Origin: DATAXV01 sp036272915
GTDB taxonomy: Bacteria; Chloroflexota; Dormibacteria; Dormibacterales; Dormibacteraceae
Length of the DNA: 40,215 bases
Reading direction: 5' to 3'
Assembly: GCA_036272915.1 (NCBI GenBank)
Contig: DATAXV010000032.1
Span: forward strand, 1-40,215
The position numbers and the translations under genes were made by a program. Positions 24,463-32,848 of the stretch are shown here, piece after piece (within the stretch, counting starts at the first letter, position 1; each line of letters opens with the position of its first letter). Under the pieces are notes generated by a model that worked only from the letters and a program-made list of their open reading frames with translations, searched no databases and was not told the DNA's origin.

Positions 24463-25485
24463 TTGCTGATCGAGACCGTGGCCGAGCTGGAGGAGGTCCT
24501 GACCAGACCCTCGCCAGGGCTGCTCCAGGACCTGCGCTCGATCGAGGGTGACGTCGCCCTGATCGGCTGCGGCGGCAAGATCGGGCCGACGCTGGCGCGG
24601 ATGGCGCGGCGTGCCCTCGACGAGGTCGGCTCCGCCGCCCGCGTCGTCGCCGTCTCCCGCTTCTCCGACCCGGCGGCGCGCCGGAGCCTGGACGAGGCCG
24701 GGGTGGAGACGGTGGCGGCCGACCTCGAGGATCCGGCCCAGGTGAGGGGACTCCCCGACGCCCCCAACGTCGTCTATCTGCTCGGCCGGAAGTTCGGCAC
24801 CACCGGCGACGAGGCCTCGACCTGGGCGACCAACGCCTACACCGCGGGCCGGGTCGCCGAACGCTACGCCGGCTCCCGCATCGCCGTCTTCTCCTCGGGA
24901 AACGTGTACCCGCTCTCCCGCCCCTTCTCCGGGGGGTGCTCGGAGGAGACGCCGCCGGCGCCGGTGGGCGAGTACGCGCAGTCCTGCCTGGCCCGGGAGC
25001 GCCTCTTCGAGTACGCCGCCCGGCGCCACCACAGCCCGACCGTGACGCTTCGCCTCAACTACGCCAACGACCTTCGCTACGGGGTCCTCACCGACGTCGC
25101 CCTGGGCGTGCGCTCGGGGCGCCCCGTCGACCTGGCCATGGGCGCCGTCAACGTCATCTGGCAGGGCGACGTCAACGACGCCGCGCTGCGCTCCCTGGCC
25201 CTGGGCTCGGCGCCGCCGCGCGTCCTCAACCTGGCCGGCCCGGAGACGGTGTCGCTGCGGTGGCTGGTCCAAAGGTTCGCCGAGCGCTTCGGCGTCGAGC
25301 CGCTCGTCACCGGGGAGGAGGCGCCGGAGGCGCTGCTCTCCAACGGCGGCCGGGCCTTCGACCTCTTCGGCTACCCCAGGGTGCCGCTGCTGCGGATGAT
25401 CGACTGGGTCGCCCACTGGGTGGAGATCGGCGGGCCGCTGCTGAACAGGCCGACCCACTTCCAGGAGCGGGAGGGCACGTTCTAG
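24463..25485 (+). CDS. NAD-dependent epimerase/dehydrogenase-like extended SDR lacking the active-site Lys
   Basis: The start chosen is TTG 24463, five bases after AAGGAGGAG; an ATG 57 nt upstream has no ribosome site and gives an unlikely N-terminus. The 340-residue protein has a Rossmann loop GCGGKIG (35-41) after an unusual 30-residue helical N-terminal extension, SSGN at 144-147, and YAQSC at 171-175, where YxxxK is expected. Lys is thus replaced by Cys. The C-terminal half (GAVNVIWQGDVNDAALRSLA; VLNLAGPETVS) is like sugar epimerases and uronate dehydrogenases. It may oxidise or epimerise a sugar acid or aldose with an altered mechanism. It lies between the importer and an aldolase gene (1-nt gap). 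Confidence 0.82.
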   Translation: MLIETVAELEEVLTRPSPGLLQDLRSIEGDVALIGCGGKIGPTLARMARRALDEVGSAARVVAVSRFSDPAARRSLDEAGVETVAADLEDPAQVRGLPDAPNVVYLLGRKFGTTGDEASTWATNAYTAGRVAERYAGSRIAVFSSGNVYPLSRPFSGGCSEETPPAPVGEYAQSCLARERLFEYAARRHHSPTVTLRLNYANDLRYGVLTDVALGVRSGRPVDLAMGAVNVIWQGDVNDAALRSLALGSAPPRVLNLAGPETVSLRWLVQRFAERFGVEPLVTGEEAPEALLSNGGRAFDLFGYPRVPLLRMIDWVAHWVEIGGPLLNRPTHFQEREGTF

Positions 25486-25486
25486 C

Positions 25487-26524
25487 GTGGCGGCGAAGCT
25501 CGACCCCACGGCGCGGGAGCGCCTGCGGGCAGGGATGGTCATCCCCGCCCATCCACTGGCCCTCACCGAGAAGGGAGACCTCGACCGGCGCCACCAGCGA
25601 GCACTGACCCGCTACTACCTCGCCGCCGGCGCCGGGGGCGTGGCCGTCGGCGTCCACACCACGCAGTTCGCGATCCGGGAGGCGGGGCTGCTCAGGCCGG
25701 TGCTGGAGCTCGCCGCCGCCACCGCCCGCGAGGCCGGGCCGGCGCCGCTGCTCATCGCCGGCGTCTGCGGCCGGCGGGAGCAGGCGCTGGGCGAGGCCGC
25801 CCTGGCCCGAGAGCTCGGCTACGACCTCGGCCTGGTCAGCCTCGGCGCGCTGCGCGACGCCGGCGACGCCGAGCTGATCGACCACGTCGCCGCCGTCGCC
25901 GCGATCATCCCCGTCTTCGGCTTCTACCTCCAGCCCAGCGTCGGCGGGCGGCCCCTGAGCCACGCCTTCTGGCTCCGGCTGGCCGAGCTCGATGGGGTGG
26001 AGGCGATCAAGGTCGCCCCCTTCAACCGCTACCAGACGATCGACGTGGTCAGGGCTGTCGCCGAGTCGTCCCGGGCGGGCGAGATCGCCCTCTACACGGG
26101 CAACGACGACGCCATCGTCTCCGACCTGGTCACCTGCCACCGGTTCGAGGCGCCGCGGGGCCCGGTCGCCAAGCGGTTCGTCGGCGGCCTGCTCGGCCAG
26201 TGGGCGGTCTGGACCAGCGGCGCCGTGGCCACGCTCGAGCGCTGCCGCGCCGAGGGCCCGACCGAGGCGCTGCTCGCCGACGGCGCCGCCCTGACCGACG
26301 CCAACGCCGCCATCTTCGACGCCGCCAACGGGTTCCGCGGCTGCATCCCCGGGATCCAGGAGGTGCTCCGCCGGCAGGGGCTGGTCGCCTCGCGCCGGTG
26401 CCTCGACGAGGAGGAGGTGCTCTCGCCCGGGCAGATGGCGGAGATCGACCGCGTCTGCCGGACGCACCCCGAGCTCGCCGACGACGGCTTCGTCCGCGCC
26501 AACCTGGCCGGCTGGCTGGATTGA
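25487..26524 (+). CDS. DHDPS/N-acetylneuraminate lyase superfamily aldolase
   Basis: The 345-residue TIM-barrel lyase starts with GTG one base after the previous stop. The Schiff-base Lys is K175 (VEAIKVAPFNRYQT), the proton-relay Tyr is Y147 (GFYLQP) and the Thr-Thr pair is at 58-59 (GVHTTQFA). The family cleaves or forms C-C bonds next to pyruvate, or dehydrates 2-keto-3-deoxy sugar acids. Beside an enolase-superfamily dehydratase it most likely acts on a 2-keto-3-deoxy acid. The GVHTTQ in place of GTTGE and the C-terminal stretch FRGCIPGIQEVLRRQGL depart from DHDPS proper, so the lysine pathway is unlikely. Confidence 0.87.
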   Translation: MAAKLDPTARERLRAGMVIPAHPLALTEKGDLDRRHQRALTRYYLAAGAGGVAVGVHTTQFAIREAGLLRPVLELAAATAREAGPAPLLIAGVCGRREQALGEAALARELGYDLGLVSLGALRDAGDAELIDHVAAVAAIIPVFGFYLQPSVGGRPLSHAFWLRLAELDGVEAIKVAPFNRYQTIDVVRAVAESSRAGEIALYTGNDDAIVSDLVTCHRFEAPRGPVAKRFVGGLLGQWAVWTSGAVATLERCRAEGPTEALLADGAALTDANAAIFDAANGFRGCIPGIQEVLRRQGLVASRRCLDEEEVLSPGQMAEIDRVCRTHPELADDGFVRANLAGWLD

Positions 26525-26571
26525 CGTGGCCACCCCAACCCCTGGACGGATTCGAGAGGAGACAAGCCCGC

Positions 26572-27618
26572 ATGTCCGGTGATAAGGACCAGGAACCCAA
26601 CCCCCAGGCCGGCGGGGCCCGACCCCACATCCTGCTGGCGCTGCCCGAGGCCCTGCGCCGGGAGCTGTTCACCCCCGAGGCGATGGCCGCGCTCGAGGGG
26701 ATCGGCCGCGTGACCCTCAACCAGAGCGGCCGCAACTGGTCGGCGGAGGAGCTCGCCGAAGCCATGGCCGGCGTCGACGCGCTGATCACGGGGTGGGGGA
26801 CGCCCCCCATCGACGAGCGGATCCTGGACCGCGCCGACCGGCTGCGCCTGATCGCGCACTCGGCGGGCAGCATCAAGCGCCTGATCCCCGACGCCGCCTT
26901 CGAGCGTGGCGTCGCCGTGACCACGGCGGCGGTGGCGATCGCGCCGGCGGTGGCCGAGGTGTCCCTGCTCCTGATCCTGCTCGGCCTCCGCCAGGTGCAC
27001 CGCTACGACCGGGCGACGCGGGAGGGGAGCTGGGAGGGACCCAAGGCCTTCGGGTCGGGTCGCGAGCTCGGGGCGCAGCGGGTTGGCGTGGTCGGCGCCG
27101 GCTTCGTCGGCCGCGAGTCGATCCGCCTCCTCCGGCCCCTGGCCCGGGAGGTGTGGGTCGCCGATCCCTACCTGGATCCGGCGCGGGCCGGGGAGCTGGG
27201 GGTCGAGGTCGTGCCCCTCCGCCGGCTCTTCGCCGAGTGCGCGGTGATCACCAACCACGCCCCCTCGACGCCGGAGACCCGGCACATGATCGGGGAGGAG
27301 CAGCTCCGCTCGATGCCCGACGGCGCGCTGCTGGTCAACACCGCCCGGTCCTGGTCGATCGATCAGGAGGCGCTGCTGGCTGAGCTGCGGCGGGGCCGGA
27401 TCCGCGCCGCCCTCGACGTCTTCGACGAGGAGCCGCTGCCCGCGGGCAGCCCCCTCCGCTCTCTCGACAACGTTATCCTCACCCCGCACATGGCCGGTGC
27501 CACCCTGGAGGCCCGTCTCCGGCAGGGCGACACCGTCGTCGCCGAGATCGGCCGCTTCTGCGGAGGCGGCGGGCTGCGCCACGCCGTCACCGTCGAGCAG
27601 TTGAAGATCATGGCCTGA
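26572..27618 (+). CDS. D-2-hydroxyacid dehydrogenase, NAD-dependent
   Basis: The start is ATG 26572 after GAGAGGAG; longer readings overlap the aldolase gene in another frame. The 348 residues have the NAD loop GAGFVG (175-180) and the catalytic set R259 (NTARSW), E287 (FDEEPLP) and H306 (TPHMAG). The family reduces 2-keto acids to D-2-hydroxyacids or the reverse (glyoxylate/hydroxypyruvate reductase, phosphoglycerate dehydrogenase). It could reduce a short keto acid released by the aldolase. It sits between the aldolase and dehydratase genes (1-nt gap to the latter). Confidence 0.9.
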   Translation: MSGDKDQEPNPQAGGARPHILLALPEALRRELFTPEAMAALEGIGRVTLNQSGRNWSAEELAEAMAGVDALITGWGTPPIDERILDRADRLRLIAHSAGSIKRLIPDAAFERGVAVTTAAVAIAPAVAEVSLLLILLGLRQVHRYDRATREGSWEGPKAFGSGRELGAQRVGVVGAGFVGRESIRLLRPLAREVWVADPYLDPARAGELGVEVVPLRRLFAECAVITNHAPSTPETRHMIGEEQLRSMPDGALLVNTARSWSIDQEALLAELRRGRIRAALDVFDEEPLPAGSPLRSLDNVILTPHMAGATLEARLRQGDTVVAEIGRFCGGGGLRHAVTVEQLKIMA

Positions 27619-27619
27619 C

Positions 27620-28972
27620 ATGGGCCTTGGCACCGACATCCGGGTCGTCGAGGCCCGGGCCTTCTTCCGGACCGAGCAGACCGAGGACGGCCTCGCCTTC
27701 GGCCGGCAGCGGACCGCCGATCTCACCCTCTGCCACGTCAGGGTCAGGGTCGAGAGCCGCCGTGGCGACCCGGGGGTGGGGTGGGGGGCCATATTCCTCT
27801 CCCACCCCTGGGCGATGCCCCAGGTGCCGCTGCCCGCCGAGGCCAGGGACGGGCTCATGCGCGAGCTCGTCGTCGACGCCTGCGAGCGCGCCGCCGGCGA
27901 CGGCGAGTTCACCCACCCCCTCGACATCTTCTCGCGGCTCCGCGGCGAGCGGCCGGTGCCGGCCTCGGCCCGCGGCCTCGCGGCCCCAATCCCCGAGTTG
28001 GCTCGCCTTGTCTGCCTCTCGCCGGTGGACGCCGCCATCCACGACGCGTTCGGCATCGCCGCCGGCATCTCCTCGTACGACGCCTATGGCCCCGAGCACT
28101 GCGCGCACGACCTGGCCCCCCTGGTCGGCGAGGGCCTGGCCGGGCGGTACGCCGCCGACTTCCTTCGCGAGGAGGCGGCGACGCGGGTCCCGGTGGCGCA
28201 CACCGTGGGCCTCGGCGACAGCCTGACCGACCCCCGGCGCTCCGACCTCGAGGGGCCGCCCAGGACGCTGGAGCGGTGGATCGCCCGCGACGGCGTCTAC
28301 TGCTTCAAGGTCAAGTTCGGCGGCGACATCGCCTGGGACCTGGAGCGCCTGATCGAGGTCCACGACGTGGCCGCCTCGGCCCTCGGCGGGCGGCCGATCG
28401 AGCTGTCGGTCGACTTCAACGGCCAGTGCCCTTCGGTGGACCTGCTGGTCGGGCTGCTCGAGGACCTCCGTCGCCGGAGCCCGGCAACCTACGCCGCCCT
28501 CCGCTACGTCGAGCAGCCGACGGCGCCGGAGACGACCCCCGAGGTGCGCGCCGCGTCGGCCCTCAAGCCGATGATCCTGGACGAGGCCTTCACCCGGCTC
28601 GACGAGATCGAGCCGGCGCTGGAGGCCGGATGGTCGGGCGTCGCCATCAAGACCTGCAAGGGCCAGAGCCTCTGCCTGCTCGGCCTGGCCGCGGTCCGGC
28701 GCCGGGACGCGATGTGCGTCATCCAGGACCTCTCCAACGTCGGCGTCGCCTTCCTGCAGTCGGTCGGCCTGGCCTCGCGCCTCCCCGAGATGACGGGGCT
28801 GGAGGCCAACGCCCGCCAGTACTACCCCAACTCCTCGGGACCGGAGACGGCCGCCCATCCGGACGTGATGCGGGTGGCCGAGGGGTGCGTCTCCACCTCC
28901 TCGCTGGGCGGCCCGGGCCTGGGCTACCGGGTGGGTCGGATACCACGCGACATTTTCCAGGAGGTGGGGTAG
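27620..28972 (+). CDS. Enolase-superfamily dehydratase/racemase (MLE-like)
   Basis: The 450 residues are longer than most family members (about 360-400), with an extended capping domain. The barrel has the general-base pair K230/K232 (FKVKFGGD), metal ligands D265 (SVDFNG), E298 (YVEQPT) and D321/E322 (LDEAF), and Lys on the opposite face (KTCK, 344-347). Lys on both faces fits the muconate-lactonizing subgroup. A QDLSNVGVAFLQSVGLASRLP stretch (in parts) replaces the usual His-Asp of mandelate racemase. It probably abstracts a proton next to a carboxylate, for example to dehydrate a sugar acid. It lies in the sugar-acid operon. The exact reaction is unknown. Confidence 0.87.
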   Translation: MGLGTDIRVVEARAFFRTEQTEDGLAFGRQRTADLTLCHVRVRVESRRGDPGVGWGAIFLSHPWAMPQVPLPAEARDGLMRELVVDACERAAGDGEFTHPLDIFSRLRGERPVPASARGLAAPIPELARLVCLSPVDAAIHDAFGIAAGISSYDAYGPEHCAHDLAPLVGEGLAGRYAADFLREEAATRVPVAHTVGLGDSLTDPRRSDLEGPPRTLERWIARDGVYCFKVKFGGDIAWDLERLIEVHDVAASALGGRPIELSVDFNGQCPSVDLLVGLLEDLRRRSPATYAALRYVEQPTAPETTPEVRAASALKPMILDEAFTRLDEIEPALEAGWSGVAIKTCKGQSLCLLGLAAVRRRDAMCVIQDLSNVGVAFLQSVGLASRLPEMTGLEANARQYYPNSSGPETAAHPDVMRVAEGCVSTSSLGGPGLGYRVGRIPRDIFQEVG

Positions 28973-28974
28973 GG

Positions 28975-29772
28975 ATGGACTGGGACCGGCCCGGCATCGA
29001 CATGCACGTCCACACCCGATCCCCAGGCTGCCGCTACGACCCGGAGGAGATGGCCGAGTCGATCCGCCTGGCCCGGCGCGCCGGCATCAGCCGCATGGTC
29101 CAGCTGCACAACCTGGTCGACGCCGGCGGTGTCGAGCCGACCCCTGCAGACGTGCGGCGAAGCAACGATTTGGGGATGCGGATCGTGGCCGAGCATCCCG
29201 ACACCTACCTCGGTCTCTGCTATCTCAACCCCTCCCATCCGCCCACGTTCCTGCTCGAGGAGATCGAGCGCTGCGTGGCCGCCGGCAACCTGAGCGGGAT
29301 CAAGCTCTGGGTGTCGGTCTCGGCGCGGAGCCACCTGCTCGACCCGATCATGGAGCGGGCGCGGGAGCTCGGTGTCCCCGTCCTCCATCACGCCTGGTAC
29401 AAGACCACCGGCTATGTCCACCAGGAGTCGACCCCGGAGGACATCGCCGACCTGGCCGGCCGCCATCCGCGGACGACGATCGTCATGGCCCACCTCTCCG
29501 GCGGCGGCTGGCGCGGGGTGAGGGACGTCAGGGCCCATCCCAATGTCCTCGTCGACACCTCGGGCGGGCAGCCCCTGGCCGGACTGGTCGAGTACGCGGT
29601 CGCGCAGCTCGGCGCCGAGCGCGTGATCTACGGGTCGGACTGGCCGATCCGGGACTACGCCACCCAGCGGGGACGGGTGCTCGGCGCCGACCTCGCCCGA
29701 CGAGACCGGGATCTGGTCCTGGCCGGCAACGCGGCCCGCATCCTGGGCCTGGAGGTTCCCGCCGATGCGTGA
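28975..29772 (+). CDS. Amidohydrolase-2 (TIM-barrel) family hydrolase
   Basis: The 265-residue protein begins MDWDRPGIDMHVHTR with the metal motif HVH (11-13), then H138/H139 (VLHHAWY), H173 (MAHLSGG) and D222 (YGSDWP), the complete metal set of the COG2159/COG3618 families. These hydrolyse sugar lactones or decarboxylate carboxylates. A sugar lactonase fits the neighbours (SDR, dehydratase, aldolase). The ATG follows AGGAGG at about twelve bases. It overlaps the next gene by 8 nt. Confidence 0.88.
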   Translation: MDWDRPGIDMHVHTRSPGCRYDPEEMAESIRLARRAGISRMVQLHNLVDAGGVEPTPADVRRSNDLGMRIVAEHPDTYLGLCYLNPSHPPTFLLEEIERCVAAGNLSGIKLWVSVSARSHLLDPIMERARELGVPVLHHAWYKTTGYVHQESTPEDIADLAGRHPRTTIVMAHLSGGGWRGVRDVRAHPNVLVDTSGGQPLAGLVEYAVAQLGAERVIYGSDWPIRDYATQRGRVLGADLARRDRDLVLAGNAARILGLEVPADA

Positions 29773-30535
29773 CGCCAGCGCCTTCCTCGGCCAGTGGCCG
29801 TTCACCTCGGCCCCGGCGCCCTCGGCGGCGCTGCTGCGGCGGCGGTACCGGGAGTGCGGCGTCGAGGAGGCGGCCGTGTCGCCGATGGCGGCGGTGCTCC
29901 AGCCCGAGCCGATGAGCGCCAACCTGGCCCTGTTCGACGAGCTGCGCGACGGCGCCGGGGAGGCCGGTGTCGCGCTCCGGCCGGTGCCGGTCATCAACCC
30001 CTCCCTGAGCGGCTGGGAGGAGGACCTGGAGCGCTGCCTGCGGCTGGCCCCGGCGCGCCTCGCCGGCGTCCGGATCGTCCCCAACTATCACGGATTCTCG
30101 CTCGAGGACGGCGTCGCCGACCGGCTGGCCGAGGCCTGCCAGGCGCGCCAGCTCACCCTCTGCGTCCAGGTCCGGATGGAGGACGAGCGCAGCCACCACC
30201 CGTCGATGCCGGTGCCCGGCGTCGGCTCCGCCCAGGTCCGCGACCTCGCCGTCCGCCACGAGGGGCTGCCGCTCCTCGTCTGCGGCGCCTACCTCCGCGA
30301 GCTGGAGGCCTACGCCGCCTGCGCCAACATTGTCGCCGAGCTCTCATTCGTCGAGTCGGGACGGCTGCTGGCCGCCGCCATCGCCGCCCTCGGGGCCGGC
30401 CGCCTGGCGATGGGGACGCACGCGCCGCTGCACGTGATCGAGGCCGGTGTGGCCAAGGTCGGATCGGACGAGCTGGACGCCGGCGCCGAGGCCGCCATCG
30501 GCGACGGCAACTTCCGCCGCCTCTTCCCGCGCTGA
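29765..30535 (+). CDS. Amidohydrolase-like protein lacking the HxH metal motif
   Basis: The 256-residue protein has the same alternating beta/alpha pattern and ends like the preceding amidohydrolase (GDGNFRRLF; LGAGRLAMGTHAPLHVIEAG), but its N-terminus DASAFLGQWPF has no HxH, and no clear metal set is seen (one His in YHGFSL, HH in ERSHHPS). It may be a catalytically dead partner of the neighbour, or a non-metal branch. The 8-nt overlap with the upstream gene supports a complex. It is the last gene of the rightward operon; its stop is 16 bp from the stop of a converging gene. Confidence 0.72.
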   Translation: MRDASAFLGQWPFTSAPAPSAALLRRRYRECGVEEAAVSPMAAVLQPEPMSANLALFDELRDGAGEAGVALRPVPVINPSLSGWEEDLERCLRLAPARLAGVRIVPNYHGFSLEDGVADRLAEACQARQLTLCVQVRMEDERSHHPSMPVPGVGSAQVRDLAVRHEGLPLLVCGAYLRELEAYAACANIVAELSFVESGRLLAAAIAALGAGRLAMGTHAPLHVIEAGVAKVGSDELDAGAEAAIGDGNFRRLFPR

Positions 30536-30559
30536 CCCGGAGGCCTGGCGCTCAGCGCG
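30528..30559. terminator. Bidirectional terminator candidate between converging operons
   Basis: Both converging genes end in CGCGCTGA, which makes a perfect 8-bp inverted repeat (30528-30535 and 30552-30559) around the 16-bp gap. No T run follows. The repeat may form a hairpin that stops transcription in both directions. Confidence 0.4.
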
Positions 30560-31871
30560 TCCAGGCCCCGACGCGCTGGTCGCCGCCGCCGCCTGCGGCG
30601 GAGGTGAAGCCGGCGCGGCGGAGCGACTCAAGGGCACCGGCCGCGGCCTCCACCGCGACCTGGACGTCGTCCGGGGTGTGGGCGAGGGTGACCATGTTCA
30701 GCCCGCCCCGGCGGAAGAGGACGCCGCGCCGGGCGGCCTCGCCGAGGAAGAGGTCCCAGGCCGGGGCGACCTGGTCAGGGGCCAGGTCCAGGGCCATCGC
30801 GCTCATCGGCGCGTGCCCGCAGCAGCGGAAGGGGACCCCGCTCTCCTCGCCGACGTGGTTGAGACCCTCCATCAGCATCTCGCCGATGCGCCACAGGTGG
30901 CCGATGACGTCGCGCTCACGGTATTCGCGCATCACCGCCGCGCAGGCGGCCAGCGACAGCGGCTCGCCGCCGTAGGTGATCGACACCTGGCAGTTGAGGA
31001 TCGCCTCCATGACGTCGGCGCGCCCGATGACGGCGGCGAGCGGCATCCCGTTGGCCATGGCCTTGGCGAAGCAGGCCAGGTCGGGCACGACCCCGAAGTG
31101 CTCCTGCATCCCACCGACGGCGAGGCGGAAGCCGTGGACGATCTCGTCGAAGACGAGCAGGGCGCCGCTGGCGTCGGCCAGCCGCCGCGCCGCCCGCAGG
31201 TACCCGGCGCCGGCGGAACCGTCGTAGGGGAGGTTGGTGAAGATCGCCGCCACCTGGCCCCGGTGCTCGGCGAGCAGGCGCTCCAGCCCCTCGGCGTCGC
31301 CCAGCTCGAAGGGGACGAGATAGCGCCGGAGGTCGGGCGGCACGGCGTCGTCCCGCCCGGCCGCCCAGGTGTCCGGCCAGCCCCGGTAGCCGGCGTTGAG
31401 GATCACGTGGCGGCCGGTGTGGGCGCGGGCGATGCGCGCGGCGGCTGCGGTCGCCTCGCCGCCACCCTTGAAGAAGCGGACGGTGCCGGACGGATCGCCG
31501 GCGGCGCAGGGCATGGCCTCGACCAGACCGCGGGCGGCCTCGATCTCCACCGGCCAGAGCAATCCCGAGGAGGTGCCCAGCTCCAGCTGCTCGCGGACGG
31601 CGGCGTCGACGGCGGGGTGGCAGTAGCCGAGCGAGATCGGCCCGAGCGCGCCGACCAGGTCCAGGTACTCGTTCCCGTCCACGTCGCAGAGGTGTGAGCC
31701 CCGCCCCCGGGAGATGAAGATGGGGTAGCGGCCGAAGGAGAAGGCGGACGGCCGCTTGCTGTTGGTCTGGCTGCCGCCGGGGATGAGTCGCGCCGCCTCG
31801 CCCCAGAGGTTCAGCGACTCGCCCAGCTCCAGCCCCTTGATCTCCTCACCCACCGTCGGCGGTTCGCTCAT
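30552..31871 (-). CDS. Class III aminotransferase (glutamate-1-semialdehyde aminomutase-like)
   Basis: The 439-residue PLP enzyme has the phosphate-binding GGGEAT (136-141), D242 (LVFDEIVHGFR) for the pyridine nitrogen and the Schiff-base K270 (CFAKAMANGMP). The N-terminal IPGGSQTNSKRP resembles glutamate-semialdehyde aminomutases, but the setting is catabolic, so it probably transfers an amino group to or from a sugar-derived keto or aldehyde compound. The start overlaps the stop of the upstream oxidoreductase (ATGA). It is the last gene of a leftward three-gene operon. Confidence 0.88.
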   Translation of the reverse strand: MSEPPTVGEEIKGLELGESLNLWGEAARLIPGGSQTNSKRPSAFSFGRYPIFISRGRGSHLCDVDGNEYLDLVGALGPISLGYCHPAVDAAVREQLELGTSSGLLWPVEIEAARGLVEAMPCAAGDPSGTVRFFKGGGEATAAAARIARAHTGRHVILNAGYRGWPDTWAAGRDDAVPPDLRRYLVPFELGDAEGLERLLAEHRGQVAAIFTNLPYDGSAGAGYLRAARRLADASGALLVFDEIVHGFRLAVGGMQEHFGVVPDLACFAKAMANGMPLAAVIGRADVMEAILNCQVSITYGGEPLSLAACAAVMREYRERDVIGHLWRIGEMLMEGLNHVGEESGVPFRCCGHAPMSAMALDLAPDQVAPAWDLFLGEAARRGVLFRRGGLNMVTLAHTPDDVQVAVEAAAGALESLRRAGFTSAAGGGGDQRVGAWTR

Positions 31872-32848
31872 GCGGTGACGCTCCTCTCAATCTCGCCGGC
31901 GAGTCGCATGATCCCGACGGCGTGCTGGATGCTGGTCTCGGGTCGGGTGCCGGCCCGGACCGAGGCCAGGAAATGGGCGCCCTCCTGGAGATAGCCGTAG
32001 GTGCGGTGGTAGGCGTCGCCTCCGGCCAGCGCGGCGCCCTCGAGGCGCTCGGGCTCGGCGCCGGCGCGGTAGATCGTCGCCTCCCCGGGCGCCTCCATGT
32101 AGGCGGCGCCGTCCTCGCAGTGGAGCTCGAAGCGCTCGACCCTGCCCCCCGAGACGTAGTTGGACATGAAGATGCCGGTGGTCCCCGCGTCCCAGCCGAG
32201 CAGCGCCGTGTTGCAGTCGGCGTAGCCGCGCAGCGCGCGGCAGCGGGCGGTGACCGAGCTGGGCAGGCCGCCGGCCAGGAAGGTGATCGCGTCGAGGGCG
32301 TGCGACTGGTCGACGACCAGCCAGCTGCCGGTGCCGCAGAAGGGCTCGGGAGCGGGGTGGGCCTTGTGGAACTCGCCCATGACCAGGGTCGGGGTGGCTC
32401 CGGCGAGCAGCTCGGCCGAGCGCCGGATGACGGGCGCGAAGCGCCGGTTCCAGCCGACCTGGAGGATGCGCCCCGCCCGCTCCGCCTCATCGGCCAGCCG
32501 CTCGGTCACGGTCAGGTCGATGCCGGGCGGCTTCTCCATGAAGACGTGGCGGCCCTGGCGCAGGCAGTCGATCACGACCGGCGCCGCCGGGCCCGGCTCC
32601 ATGACCACGTAGACCGCCTCGACGTCGGCGGCGGCGAGCATCTCCCGGTGATCGCGGTAGCGGGCGCTGGTGGGGATGCCGTAGCGGTCACCGGCGGCGG
32701 CGCGGCGGCCGTCGTCGAGCTCGGCGATCGCGACCAGCTCGGCGCCTTCGAGGTCGGAGAGCGAGGGGTAGTGGACGGTCGAGGCGAAACGGCCGCAGCC
32801 GACGAAGCCGACGCGCACCGGGCGAGCAGGCTCAGTCACCGGCCCCAC
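31868..32848 (-). CDS. Gfo/Idh/MocA family oxidoreductase
   Basis: This 326-residue (or 323) NAD(P)-dependent dehydrogenase has GFVGCGRFAS (14-23) as the dinucleotide site, the EKP motif in FMEKPPG (103-109), and DQSHALD (180-186) as the catalytic Asp/His. It probably oxidises a cyclic polyol, sugar or amino sugar. Two in-frame GTG codons can start it (32848 and 32839); both overlap the end of the upstream gene and I keep the longer. It couples the other oxidoreductase to the aminotransferase, consistent with oxidation to a keto group followed by transamination. Confidence 0.88.
   Translation of the reverse strand: MGPVTEPARPVRVGFVGCGRFASTVHYPSLSDLEGAELVAIAELDDGRRAAAGDRYGIPTSARYRDHREMLAAADVEAVYVVMEPGPAAPVVIDCLRQGRHVFMEKPPGIDLTVTERLADEAERAGRILQVGWNRRFAPVIRRSAELLAGATPTLVMGEFHKAHPAPEPFCGTGSWLVVDQSHALDAITFLAGGLPSSVTARCRALRGYADCNTALLGWDAGTTGIFMSNYVSGGRVERFELHCEDGAAYMEAPGEATIYRAGAEPERLEGAALAGGDAYHRTYGYLQEGAHFLASVRAGTRPETSIQHAVGIMRLAGEIERSVTA

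Noticed and set aside
22560..24767. Long open frame on the minus strand across the sugar permease genes (735 codons)
   Set aside because: The translation is a low-complexity run of Asp, Gln, Gly, His and Arg, the usual mirror of high-GC coding DNA. The plus strand encodes two clear permeases with EAA loops.
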